Of a stretch of DNA of 34,803 bases, positions 1 to 9,257 are shown in pieces. Both the position numbers and the translations under genes were made by a program. Origin of the DNA: an uncultured Chlorobiaceae bacterium (GTDB lineage Bacteria > Bacteroidota > Chlorobiia > Chlorobiales > Chlorobiaceae); the NCBI GenBank assembly GCA_903920215.1, contig CAIXLG010000225.1:1-34803 (forward strand). The letters are read 5' to 3'. A model generated the notes under the pieces. That model searched no databases. It was not told where the DNA came from and was given only the letters and a program-made list of their open reading frames with translations. Numbering within the stretch: position 1 is the first letter of the stretch; every line of letters begins with the position of its first letter.

Positions 1-65
1 GGGTTTACTCCTGTTTATAGTGTATTCTTTATAATACATACGTACACGTTATAAAGCAAGAAAAA

Positions 66-91
66 AGCACGATTTTTCTGGAAATCGTGCT
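66..91 (-). terminator. Intrinsic terminator for leftward transcription
   Basis: Perfect 10-bp inverted repeat AGCACGATTT/AAATCGTGCT with 6-nt loop. Read on the - strand it is followed by a run of Ts (plus-strand A-run at 61-66). Confidence 0.75.
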
Positions 92-136
92 CATATGGCG
101 ATGTTTTTCAGGTAATGTGTGCGCTTTATCCGACTT

Positions 137-229
137 TCAGGCTGGTATATAAAACAATACATTCGATTCAGTAAGATCTGCAATATCAACTGATTCAGTC
201 TCAAGCGTGTCATAATTATAGAATTCCAT
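137..229 (-). CDS. Candidate small ORF, 30 aa (MEFYNYDTLETESVDIADLTESNVLFYIPA)
   Basis: ATG 229-227 to TGA 139-137. GAGGGG lies 3 nt upstream of the ATG and an intrinsic terminator follows about 45 nt after the stop. Too short for the supplied ORF track. Confidence 0.4.
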   Translation of the reverse strand: MEFYNYDTLETESVDIADLTESNVLFYIPA

Positions 230-236
230 AAGCCCC

Positions 237-268
237 TCTATAAAGTTATAGCATTTCAACTTTATAGA
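237..268 (-). promoter_or_regulatory. Inverted repeat/hairpin abutting the Shine-Dalgarno of the 30-aa ORF
   Basis: TCTATAAAGTT (237-247) and AACTTTATAGA (258-268), perfect 11-bp arms with a 10-nt loop. On the - strand the 3' arm runs directly into GGGGCTTATG. Confidence 0.5.
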
Positions 269-736
269 TCAATTACTATGCCAAACAAAAAGTTCAGACT
301 GTAAACTTGACATACTTCAGGATCTTCATGGAGAGTCAATGAATAACTTGATAAAGATCTTCTCGTATCACCAAAAATGTTGAGCAACAAGAGGATTCAA
401 TAGAGGGGCAACAGGAGCCATACTAAAGCAATCAAAACCTGTAAAACGGAACGTCAATCGGGTAGAATAAATGTGAAATGACAAAGCCCTGAACTCCAGG
501 GCAGAAATGCGGGGCATAATCAAGGGTGGATACCAGCCTCTATGGCTTTGAAAAAAGAGAGCAACTCTTAACTCTGAAGCAACAAAATTTGCAAAACTGA
601 CACAACCAAATGCACGAAGTACAGTAAAATGAAAAAAAGCCCCCTAGCTGAGAGCTTTATCCTATGCTTGCAGGGGATTTATGTTCTGCTGATCGTCTTG
701 CTTAAGATTTTCCTAATACATTGAGAGTAGTAATTA

Positions 737-1597
737 CTATTCAGGCATCATTTCATCCACCTGCCGCTTCAGACGGTCGAGTGTTGAATTAAGTGCAGCA
801 AAATCAACCTTCCCTCCGGTTGTAACATTGTTGAATTGGGACTTCACCGACACAAGAAAGTTTGCGATATCTGAACCTAACGAATTATAATCATTAATTT
901 TAGTATTGACCCCATCGCTTAATTCAAGCAACTTTCCGATGATAGGGGCGAAAGTCTGTACGTCCCTGAGCAGAGGCTGTACGTCCGGGTATACTTTCTG
1001 TAAATCAGCCATGTTAGAAATTATTTTATGGTAAGAAGTTTCTGATCTGGTGTGATAATTACTGTAGCTCTCTTTACTAACGCTCCCGTTACTGACACTG
1101 TCGATACTGACACTCTTGTTACCTCCGCTCTCGTTACCGAGACTCTTGATACTTCCGCTCTCGTTACCGAGACTCTTGATACTTCCGCTTTCGTTACTGA
1201 GACTCTTGATACTTCCACTCTCGTTACTGACGCTCTTGATACTTCCACTCTCGTTACTGACGCTCTCGTTACTGAGACTCTTGTGACCGGCGCTTTCGAT
1301 ACTGCTGTTCTGGTTACTGACGTTCTCGCTGAGTTGGGTTTCGCTTGAAGGGATGAGCGTTGAAGCTATAGACATTGTTTTGCTTACCCCAGATCCGGAT
1401 TGACCCTTTTGCATTGGATCTGCTTTATCTAACTCCAAAACAGATGAATCATCATCCTCAGTTTGGTCCGGGTTATATACTCGAGACCCGAACGTATTCC
1501 AACCCAGACTGCCATCTGCACGGACAGCCAAAATAAAGAACACTATAACAGCAAAAACAAGTACAAAACCACCAATGAGCTCAGGAATTACTTGCAT
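737..1597 (-). CDS. Hypothetical single-pass membrane-anchored protein with Ser/Asn-rich decapeptide repeats and a conserved C-terminal domain
   Basis: 286-aa ORF. Hydrophobic N-terminus (LIGGFVLVFAVIVFFILAV), then repeats of S(V/L)(S/G)NESGSIK, then a C-terminal domain shared with the 1856..2134 ORF. AGGGA just upstream of the ATG. Confidence 0.8.
   Translation of the reverse strand: MQVIPELIGGFVLVFAVIVFFILAVRADGSLGWNTFGSRVYNPDQTEDDDSSVLELDKADPMQKGQSGSGVSKTMSIASTLIPSSETQLSENVSNQNSSIESAGHKSLSNESVSNESGSIKSVSNESGSIKSLSNESGSIKSLGNESGSIKSLGNESGGNKSVSIDSVSNGSVSKESYSNYHTRSETSYHKIISNMADLQKVYPDVQPLLRDVQTFAPIIGKLLELSDGVNTKINDYNSLGSDIANFLVSVKSQFNNVTTGGKVDFAALNSTLDRLKRQVDEMMPE
1067..1279 (-). repeat. 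30-bp coding tandem repeat (minisatellite), about 5 clear units plus degenerate flanking units
   Basis: Units such as ctcttgatacttccgctctcgttaccgaga recur in phase and encode SLGNESGSIK/SVSNESGSIK. Confidence 0.9.
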
Positions 1598-1855
1598 GTC
1601 CCTACCGTTTAATTGAAAAGCCAGCCATAAAACACAGCAATTTGAAGATTATTTCTATGATTAGGAACGTTCATAGCTTTTTTGTTCCTTCACTGAAATA
1701 GTCTTTTACCATCTGCATAGTCAGAGCCTCTTTGTCTGTTACAGAAAACACTATGAATAATCCATAGTCATTACAATTCTGTAAACAAGGGCCAGACCTT
1801 TACGTACTATCTGCTCGTCTCTCAAGAAATTGATACAGCACTGATAATAGACTTG

Positions 1856-2134
1856 CTATTTGTTCGGTATCATTTCCGCCACCTGCCGTTCCAAGCGGTC
1901 GAGAGTTGAATTGAGTGCCGCAAAATCAACCTTCCCTCCAGTTGTAACATTATTGAATTGGGACTTCACCGATACAAGGAAGTTTGCGATATCTGAACCT
2001 AACGACGTAAACTCATTGATCTTAATATTAACCCTGTTGCTTAATTCAAGCAGCGTCTCGATGATAGGAGCGAAAGCCTGTACGTCCTTGAGAAGAGGCT
2101 GTACATCCGAGAATACTTTTTGTAAATCAGCCAT
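1856..2134 (-). CDS. Hypothetical protein, short paralog of the C-terminal domain of the 737..1597 product
   Basis: 92 aa, about 80% identical by eye to residues 196-286 of the neighbouring protein, including an identical block SLGSDIANFLVSVKSQFNNVTTGGKVDFAALNSTLDRL. Confidence 0.65.
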   Translation of the reverse strand: MADLQKVFSDVQPLLKDVQAFAPIIETLLELSNRVNIKINEFTSLGSDIANFLVSVKSQFNNVTTGGKVDFAALNSTLDRLERQVAEMIPNK

Positions 2135-2217
2135 GTTTGTATTTATGTTACGTGGACAGGATTCTTAAATTCTATTATAATTACTAGTATGTTCCTACCG
2201 TTCGGCAACTTAAGGAA

Positions 2218-2697
2218 TTATTTAACAAAAATCTCCAGGATCTCATAATGCAGCTCACCTTTAGGAACCGCGATCGAAACTTTCTCTCCAATCTCTTTTC
2301 CTATCAGCGCCCTTCCGACTGGAGAACGAACTGAAATTTTGCCTAAATCGGTATCAGCCTCTTCAGAAGAGACAAGGGTATATTCAATGATCTCGTTGGG
2401 ATCATCAAGATTTCGGAGTTTAACAGAGGTCAGAATATAGACCTTATCGGTCTTGATATGCTTTGGGTCGAGAATTGTTGCTGCTGCAAGCTTGTTTTCA
2501 AGATCGGCAATGCGTGCTTCTGTATGTGACTGCTCCTCTCTTGCCGCGTCGTATTCAGCATTTTCGCTCAAATCACCATGGGCTCTTGCTTCAGCAATTT
2601 TTTCCAGAACTTCCCTTCTGGTTTCATGAACCAGCACATAGAGCTCCTCTTTCAGCCGGTTATATCCATCATTGGTCAGGTAAATTCTGTCAGTCAT
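2218..2697 (-). CDS. greA: Transcription elongation factor GreA
   Basis: [39 protein letters not shown] and [14 protein letters not shown] motifs. Start trimmed from the track ORF (2736) to the internal Met at 2697. Confidence 0.93.
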   Translation of the reverse strand: MTDRIYLTNDGYNRLKEELYVLVHETRREVLEKIAEARAHGDLSENAEYDAAREEQSHTEARIADLENKLAAATILDPKHIKTDKVYILTSVKLRNLDDPNEIIEYTLVSSEEADTDLGKISVRSPVGRALIGKEIGEKVSIAVPKGELHYEILEIFVK

Positions 2698-2781
2698 CTC
2701 TTGTACTGTTTTTGTTGAAAAAAAGAAATAGCTCAATTAGAGCAACTTGCCCGATAATCGGAGAGGATAGCATACAAAAAA

Positions 2782-2815
2782 AAGTAAAGTCAGCTGGCCG
2801 CTGCTGACTTTACTT
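2782..2815 (-). terminator. Intrinsic terminator downstream of the HtrA-family gene
   Basis: AAGTAAAGTCAGC/GCTGACTTTACTT 13-bp perfect stem with 8-nt loop. The - strand continues into a T-run. Confidence 0.85.
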
Positions 2816-2857
2816 CAAAGTAATGTACAACTCTTAATCCTTCAGGCAAAAAAAACT

Positions 2858-4393
2858 TTACACATTAAACGCTAAATAGATTTTGCTACCTTCCCTGTCA
2901 ACAAGCAGGAACAAAAGGTCGCCACTTTTAACAGTGCTTACAAGGGCTCTGTATTGCGCGAACGAGGTGACACTCTCCCTGTTCACGGAAAGAATGATAT
3001 CGCCACGCCTTACGCCAGCCTGGTATGCATTTGAAGATGGAGAAATAGAGGTAACGATCACTTTACCGGCACCAGGCTTCCGGTTCAGCTTCTGAGCAAT
3101 CTCGGCAGTCAGCTCCTCAGCCTTAAACCCAAGCGCAGAAGTTACTTTTTCCTCACCCTTTGAGCGAGATGCGACTTCTTTGCCGGTCTGCTCTTCAAGA
3201 CGAACACTGAAAAGCCTTATAACACCATCCCTCTGCACCCTGAACTTCACTGTTGTCCCTGGTGACTGGCTGGCGATGGCATTGCGAAGCGCAACGCTGC
3301 TTGTGACTTTTACTCCATTAAAATCAAGAATGATGTCACCGGTTTTTACTCCGGCTTTTGCAGCAGGACTGCCATCAACAACCGTTCCGACCAGCACGCC
3401 TTCAACCACCTTCAGATGCATTGCTTTTGCAAGATTTTCATCAATATCCTGGATGCTCACACCGAGATAGCCACGAGAAACCTTGCCAGTAGTAATGAGT
3501 GAAGTGAGAACCTTTTTGGCCATATTTGATGGAACAGCAAAACCTATCCCCTCAAATCCGCCAGTGCGGCTTGCTATAGCAGTATTGATGCCGACAAGTT
3601 CACCATTGATATTGACGAGGGCACCTCCGGAATTACCGGGATTGATAGCCGCATCGGTCTGTATGAAATCCTCATAGTCGGCAAGGCCAACATTTGCACG
3701 ACCTTTGGCGCTGACGATACCCTGCGTGACGGTTCTGGCAAAATTTTCACCAAGGGGGCTTCCAATGGCGATAACCCATTCAGCAACCCTGAGCTTGTCG
3801 CTGTCGCCGATAATGATAGGCTTAAGACCTTTAGCATTCACCTTTATAACCGCAAGATCAGTTTTCGGATCCTTGCCTATAACCTTTGCATCAATTTTCC
3901 TGTTGTCAAAAGTGCGGATATAGACCACATCGGCATCATCAACAACATGATTATTGGTGAGAATATAACCGTCGTCAGTGACGATAACCCCTGACCCCAA
4001 ACCTCGCTGAACCTGTGAACGACCATTGCGGGAACCACTCTCCGGTTTGTCGAAAAAATCATCGAACCCATGCCCGAAAAAACCGTCAAAAGAATGCCCA
4101 AAAAAGTCCATCGGATTAATCCCTCTTTCGGCCACTTTCTTTTCGGTAAAAATCGTCACCACTGATGGAGTTGCAGACTCAGCGATCTGCACAAAAGCGT
4201 CATTAAAGTTTTTGAGCGACTGAATGGGATAATTTTCAAACGTGTTCTTTGCTGTGGCAAAATTCGGCCTGCCGGAGATAGTCGGGCCAGTGACTGAAAG
4301 CTTGAACTCAACGTTGGAGAACACAATTGCGCCAACGGCTACTCCTGCAAAAACAAGAAGCAGGTATTTCAGTAACTTGTTATTCTTATTCAT
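2858..4393 (-). CDS. Do/DegP/HtrA-family periplasmic serine protease with two PDZ domains
   Basis: Catalytic motifs TNNHVVD, DPKTDLAVIKV and NPGNSGGALVN; two PDZ-like repeats (GYLGVSIQD..., ...AYQAGVRRGDIILSVN); N-terminal signal anchor. Confidence 0.95.
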   Translation of the reverse strand: MNKNNKLLKYLLLVFAGVAVGAIVFSNVEFKLSVTGPTISGRPNFATAKNTFENYPIQSLKNFNDAFVQIAESATPSVVTIFTEKKVAERGINPMDFFGHSFDGFFGHGFDDFFDKPESGSRNGRSQVQRGLGSGVIVTDDGYILTNNHVVDDADVVYIRTFDNRKIDAKVIGKDPKTDLAVIKVNAKGLKPIIIGDSDKLRVAEWVIAIGSPLGENFARTVTQGIVSAKGRANVGLADYEDFIQTDAAINPGNSGGALVNINGELVGINTAIASRTGGFEGIGFAVPSNMAKKVLTSLITTGKVSRGYLGVSIQDIDENLAKAMHLKVVEGVLVGTVVDGSPAAKAGVKTGDIILDFNGVKVTSSVALRNAIASQSPGTTVKFRVQRDGVIRLFSVRLEEQTGKEVASRSKGEEKVTSALGFKAEELTAEIAQKLNRKPGAGKVIVTSISPSSNAYQAGVRRGDIILSVNRESVTSFAQYRALVSTVKSGDLLFLLVDREGSKIYLAFNV

Positions 4394-4417
4394 CAGATAT
4401 CTAAGGATTTATTACTG

Positions 4418-5908
4418 TTACGATAAAGCCTCAATATTTTCAACGGCAGTTAAACCCGCCCTCATTTTATTCATCGTCTCTTCATACTCCGCCTCAGGTG
4501 TTGAATCAGCAACAATACCTCCTGCAGCCTGGAAGTAAATAGTGGCATCCTCAATAACCATAGTACGGATGGCAATAGCAGTCTTAAGATTCCCTTTGAA
4601 ATCAAGAAATCCTACAGCTCCGCCATACAACCCACGTTTTTCCTTTTCCAGCTCGTAAATGATCTCCATGGCCCGCACCTTTGGAGCTCCGGTAAGTGTG
4701 CCGGCAGGAAAACAGGACCAGAAGGCATCCATAGTGCCCAGATCATCTCGAAGTTCGCCCCGCACATTGCTTACAATATGCATGACATGAGAATATTTTT
4801 CAACTATCATCATCTCATTGGTTTCAACAGTGCCGATTTTAGCTATTCTGCCGATATCATTTCTGCTTAAATCAATAAGCATGAGATGCTCGGCAAGCTC
4901 TTTTTCGTCAGTAAGCAGCTCTTGAGCAATGCGTTCATCCTCTTCAAAACTGCTGCCTCGACGGCGTGTGCCGGCAATAGGACGGGTATCGACAATCCGT
5001 CGACCGGAAGAGTCACGCTCAACTTTTACCAGCAACTCAGGGGATGAACCAACTATCTCAAATTCCTTTAAATCGAAGTAGTAGAGATAAGGGGAAGGGT
5101 TGATGGTTCTGAGCATCCGATAGACATCAAACGCACGGGTATTCAAAGGACGGCGAAGGCGCTGTGAAATCTGTACCTGAAAAATATCTCCAGCGAGAAT
5201 GTGTTCTTTGGCCGTTCTGACTTTCTGCAGGTACTCCTCTTTGGGGGTATTAGACACCACCTCTTCAGAACGTTCAGGCTGAAAGACAATCTCTTCACGC
5301 CGGAGAGGCCTGAACATCTGTTCGGCAATGAGTTCTATTTTCTTTAAAGCGTCAGGCTTATCGTTTTTGTCAAGGTAATTGGTGACAATAAAGACCTTGC
5401 GGAGAATATTATCGAAGATGACCAGCGTATCACAGAAGAGAAGAAAAATGTCGGGCATCCCTGCCGGATCAGGAAGTTCCGGCTTTGGAATCCTTTCGAC
5501 GAGATGCATGGAATCGTAACCGAAATAGCCAAAAACACCCGATGTAATCATCTGTGGGGCACCGTTCTTTTTCCTGGGTATCTCTTCGGTATCAAATGCT
5601 GCAAGACAGAGGTCAATTTTTAAACGCAGATTTTTTTCTTCTCCTGCAATTTTTCCAAGATCATGGAATTTTTCATCCAGAATTTCGATATCAGCCGATC
5701 CGTCAACTGTACCTCTGAGGATAGCAACCGGATCGATGGCTATATAGGAAAACCTGGCAAGAAGCTCCTCTCCCTCAACCGATTCGAGCAGGCATGAAAA
5801 AGGGCGCTTCAGTTTGAGATATACTGAAACCGGCGTCTCTGTATCAGCATGAACCTCCTTGAAAAGCGGCTTTAGAGTATAGGGCGCATGCCGTTGTTGT
5901 ACTGGCAT
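4418..5908 (-). CDS. trpE: Anthranilate synthase component I
   Basis: Chorismate-binding motifs GDIFQVQISQR, SPYLYYFD, GSSPELLVKV, RPIAGTRRRG, AEHLMLIDLSRNDIGR, FPAGTLTGAPKVRAMEII and YGGAVGFLDF. Confidence 0.93.
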   Translation of the reverse strand: MPVQQRHAPYTLKPLFKEVHADTETPVSVYLKLKRPFSCLLESVEGEELLARFSYIAIDPVAILRGTVDGSADIEILDEKFHDLGKIAGEEKNLRLKIDLCLAAFDTEEIPRKKNGAPQMITSGVFGYFGYDSMHLVERIPKPELPDPAGMPDIFLLFCDTLVIFDNILRKVFIVTNYLDKNDKPDALKKIELIAEQMFRPLRREEIVFQPERSEEVVSNTPKEEYLQKVRTAKEHILAGDIFQVQISQRLRRPLNTRAFDVYRMLRTINPSPYLYYFDLKEFEIVGSSPELLVKVERDSSGRRIVDTRPIAGTRRRGSSFEEDERIAQELLTDEKELAEHLMLIDLSRNDIGRIAKIGTVETNEMMIVEKYSHVMHIVSNVRGELRDDLGTMDAFWSCFPAGTLTGAPKVRAMEIIYELEKEKRGLYGGAVGFLDFKGNLKTAIAIRTMVIEDATIYFQAAGGIVADSTPEAEYEETMNKMRAGLTAVENIEALS

Positions 5909-6021
5909 AAAAAGTGGAAACTGAATTGGTTATTGTTACAGGGTAATAAAAAAATATTTTGTATAGTAAAAAAGAGAACCGCCATCACTCTCTCTGAAAC
6001 AGCCGGAAGTAATCAGTAAGC

Positions 6022-6450
6022 ATGCCCATCTTATCCCGCAGAAAAAAATTTGTCTTACGCTGGCTTATGGCCTTTATGCTTTCGCCCGGTGTACTTTTTC
6101 CTGCCGGATATTTGTTTCTTTATCTCTCTACCAATATCTTCCTGAATGCCGGGTTCAAAACCAATCTTTCAAAATCAATCGAGAAAGCAAGCGGCAATAC
6201 CTGGAAAACAAGCATCAGGTCAATCAAGTCCGGCTGGGGTTTTGACTCCATGACCCTCAATCATGTCGAACTCACAAAAGCTGCAAACCGAGGAATGAGA
6301 GCGGACAATGAGAACCGGACAATTACCATCAACACCATCGAAATCCCCTATCCCGATCTTCAAAAGCTTCTTTTCAGCAGCACCGAGCGTTTGGCCTCAA
6401 CAAATGCCCTTTGCGAAATAATTCTCGCTGAGAAGGGGTTCGATCAATGA
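6022..6450 (+). CDS. Hypothetical membrane-anchored protein, 142 aa
   Basis: ORF with N-terminal hydrophobic segment FVLRWLMAFMLSPGVLFPAGYLFLYLS; divergent from trpE; 3' end overlaps the lepB 3' end by 7 nt. Confidence 0.7.
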   Translation: MPILSRRKKFVLRWLMAFMLSPGVLFPAGYLFLYLSTNIFLNAGFKTNLSKSIEKASGNTWKTSIRSIKSGWGFDSMTLNHVELTKAANRGMRADNENRTITINTIEIPYPDLQKLLFSSTERLASTNALCEIILAEKGFDQ

Positions 6451-7274
6451 ACGATCAACCCTGAACGCTGCAACCGGATTGAACTGATTTTGCTCACAAG
6501 ATCGGTGAAAAGTGACAAATCAGGATTCCATGACCAGTAGACCATGAGTGCCTGACCAACAATATCTTTTTCCGGCAAAAAACCCCAGAATCGGCTGTCA
6601 AGACTGTTATCGCGATTGTCGCCCATTGCAAAATAGTAGTTAGACTGCACGGTATAACTCTGAACCGGAGATCCATCAACAAAAACCGTCCTTCCCTGCA
6701 GGCTCACATCATGCCCTTCGTCGGCAATGAGCGAACTGTAAAGAGGGTAGGTTGCGGGTGTCAATCGTACGACATCTCCTTTGCGGGGAATGCGTATAGG
6801 GCCGTAGTTATCTTTGTTATAATCTGAAAACTGAGGGAAAATCATATAATCTCCATCTCCCTGAGCCATACGGCTTCCAATAAACTGGGCATGCGGCGGC
6901 AGAGGTGATGGTTTTTTATTGATAGAGAGCTGTTGGCCATGAATTTCGAGTGTATCTCCAGGAACGGCAACACAGCGCTTGATATAGTTCAGAGAGCGAT
7001 CTTTCGGGAACTTGAATACAATAATATCGCCTCGGTCAACCGTTTTAACGCCTGGCAAGCGAATATCGGTAAAGGGGATTTTCGGACCATAAACATATTT
7101 ATTGACAAAAAGAAAATCGCCTGCAAGCAGAGTGCTCTCCATCGAGCCGGTGGGAATACGGTAGGATTCAACGACAAAAACACGGAGAAGGGTTGCAAAG
7201 ATTGCTGCTATAATAAGAGCTTCAAACCACTCCCTCGAATGTTTTTTTTCCGGTTTCCCTTGCTTAGTATTCAA
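6444..7274 (-). CDS. lepB: Signal peptidase I
   Basis: YRIPTGSMESTLLAGDFLFVNK (Ser), RGDIIVFKFPKDRSLNYIKRCVAVPGDTLE (Lys) and FAMGDNRDNSLDSRFWGFLPEKDIVG. Confidence 0.95.
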   Translation of the reverse strand: MNTKQGKPEKKHSREWFEALIIAAIFATLLRVFVVESYRIPTGSMESTLLAGDFLFVNKYVYGPKIPFTDIRLPGVKTVDRGDIIVFKFPKDRSLNYIKRCVAVPGDTLEIHGQQLSINKKPSPLPPHAQFIGSRMAQGDGDYMIFPQFSDYNKDNYGPIRIPRKGDVVRLTPATYPLYSSLIADEGHDVSLQGRTVFVDGSPVQSYTVQSNYYFAMGDNRDNSLDSRFWGFLPEKDIVGQALMVYWSWNPDLSLFTDLVSKISSIRLQRSGLIVH

Positions 7275-7361
7275 TGGTGTAGACTTTTGATTCGTTTAAT
7301 AAAAATTAATGCCAGCAGGGAATCACAACTGGTTCGACGTCTTTTCCGGTCAATTCCTGCG

Positions 7362-9179
7362 CTATTCGTCAATATTCAACAGTGCAAGGAAGGCTTCCTG
7401 CGGAACCTCTACCCTGCCAACCTGCTTCATCCTTTTTTTACCCTCTTTCTGTTTTTCAAGCAACTTGCGCTTTCTGGAAATATCGCCTCCATAGCATTTT
7501 GCAAGGACGTTTTTTCTCATTGCCGATATGGTTTCGCGCGAAATCACCTTGCTGCCGATAGCTGCCTGGATTGCGACTTCATACATCTGCTTGGGAATAA
7601 TTCCCTTTAACTTCAGGCAAAGTTTTTTGCCCCAGTCATAAGCTTTCGAGTGGTGAACAACTATCGAGAGTGCATCGACCGCCTCGCCATTCAGCAGTAC
7701 ATCAAGTTTCACCAGATCGGATTCACGGTAGCCGATGTACTCGTAATCCATTGAGGCATAGCCTTTTGAAATGGATTTGAGCCTGTCGTGAAAATCAAAG
7801 ACGATCTCTGCCAGAGGAAAATCAAAATGCATGATCACTCTTGTTGTATCGAGATAATCAGTAGTTTTGTAGTCGCCGCGACGCTCTATGCCAAGCTTCA
7901 TGATATTGCCGATATAATCTGCAAGAGTAATAATCTGCATGCTGACATAGGGCTCTTCAACAAGATTTATCCTTGTTGTATTGGGCATCTTGGAAGGGTT
8001 GTCGACAATCACAACTTCAGAGTTGGTCATGACAACACGATACTCAACGTTTGGAACCGTGGTAATGATATTAACCCCGTATTCACGCTCCAAACGCTCC
8101 TGAACAATTTCCATGTGGAGAAGACCGAGAAATCCGCATCTGAACCCGAAACCGAGAGCAACTGATGTTTCAGGGGTATAGACAAGAGAGGCGTCGTTCA
8201 AGGTCAGTTTTTCAAGCGATTCGCGAAGGTCCTCAAATTCATTCGAATTAATGGGATAGAGTCCACTGAAGACCATCGGCTTGACCTCCTTGTAACCCAT
8301 GAGTCGCTCTTTTGCCGGTGCGTCGACAAGCGTCACCGTATCTCCGACCTTTGCATCCTTGACATCCTTGATGGAACAGATCAGGTAGCCTACATCGCCT
8401 GATTCCAGAAGATTTTTCGGCTGCCGCTTCATTCCCATGACCCCGATTTCATCAGCAAGAAAAACCTTGTCGCTGGCAAAAAAGCGGACCTTGTCGCCCT
8501 TTTTAAGCGATCCCTCAACAATACGAAGGTAAACCACCACACCACGATAGGCATCAAAGACCGAATCAAAAATCAGGGCCCTCAGAGGCAGGTGATTATT
8601 GTCGGCAGGAGCAGGAACGCGGGCAATAATGGCCTCCATGAGTTCAGTAATCCCAAGACCGGCTTTAGCCGATACCTGAAGAATATCCTCACGTTTATTG
8701 CCGACAAGATCCATGATCTGGCGGGCAACACCCTCCACATCCGAAGATGGAAGGTCAATTTTATTGATGACCGGTAAAATTTCAAGACCGGCTTCGATAG
8801 CAAGATAAAGGTTGGCAATGGTCTGGGCCTCAACACCCTGGGTGGCATCAACGATAAGAAGCGCACCCTCGCATGCTGCCAGGGAGCGGGAGACTTCATA
8901 GCTGAAGTCAACGTGACCGGGAGTATCGATGAGGTTTAAGGTATAATCTATGCCATCAGAAGCTTTGTACTTCATCTGAATTGCATGGCTCTTGATGGTA
9001 ATACCACGCTCCCGTTCGAGATCCATATCATCAAGGACCTGTGCGGAAGCCATCTGGGTGCGGTCAAGGGTGTGCGTTACTTCCAGCAGGCGGTCGGCCA
9101 GTGTGGATTTTCCATGATCAATATGTGCGATTATGCAGAAGTTCCTGAGGCGGCTGACTTCTGTACTGGACAATGCCAT
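7362..9179 (-). CDS. lepA: Elongation factor 4 (LepA)
   Basis: [52 protein letters not shown] and the LepA C-terminus [38 protein letters not shown]. Confidence 0.97.
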   Translation of the reverse strand: MALSSTEVSRLRNFCIIAHIDHGKSTLADRLLEVTHTLDRTQMASAQVLDDMDLERERGITIKSHAIQMKYKASDGIDYTLNLIDTPGHVDFSYEVSRSLAACEGALLIVDATQGVEAQTIANLYLAIEAGLEILPVINKIDLPSSDVEGVARQIMDLVGNKREDILQVSAKAGLGITELMEAIIARVPAPADNNHLPLRALIFDSVFDAYRGVVVYLRIVEGSLKKGDKVRFFASDKVFLADEIGVMGMKRQPKNLLESGDVGYLICSIKDVKDAKVGDTVTLVDAPAKERLMGYKEVKPMVFSGLYPINSNEFEDLRESLEKLTLNDASLVYTPETSVALGFGFRCGFLGLLHMEIVQERLEREYGVNIITTVPNVEYRVVMTNSEVVIVDNPSKMPNTTRINLVEEPYVSMQIITLADYIGNIMKLGIERRGDYKTTDYLDTTRVIMHFDFPLAEIVFDFHDRLKSISKGYASMDYEYIGYRESDLVKLDVLLNGEAVDALSIVVHHSKAYDWGKKLCLKLKGIIPKQMYEVAIQAAIGSKVISRETISAMRKNVLAKCYGGDISRKRKLLEKQKEGKKRMKQVGRVEVPQEAFLALLNIDE

Positions 9180-9257
9180 AAAATAAGCGTTAGATTCTAT
9201 TAAAAATTCAAGGTGAGGAATATAAGCAATTAATACGATTGTGGCATGGCAGAGTCG

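Noticed and set aside
486-502. GCCCTG-AACTC-CAGGGC small hairpin
   Set aside because: 6-bp stem with no adjacent gene or U-tract; no supportable role.
368-643. 91-codon open frame on the - strand (…RGWYPPLIMPRISALEFRALSFHIYSTRLTFRFTGFDCFSMAPVAPLLNPLVAQHFW)
   Set aside because: No start codon with a Shine-Dalgarno, first ATG only at 517, and open frames of this length are expected by chance in this AT-rich DNA. A search for repeats of it elsewhere in the genome could reopen it.
636-676. Possible terminator for the repeat-protein gene (CCCCT…AGGGG with an A-run on the plus strand)
   Set aside because: Position and T-tract fit the - strand, but the stem is short with a long imperfect loop; not firm enough to list as a feature.
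1021-1348. Overlapping ORFs 1021..1248 (-) and 1052..1348 (+) across the repeat region
   Set aside because: A 30-bp repeat keeps every frame in phase, so alternative frames stay open by construction; they read as low-complexity Thr/Val strings.
1671-1751. Short - strand frame ending VFSVTDKEALTMQMVKDYFSEGTKKL upstream of the repeat protein
   Set aside because: Protein-like composition, but only a GTG start without a clear Shine-Dalgarno; could be a gene remnant, not supportable as a gene.
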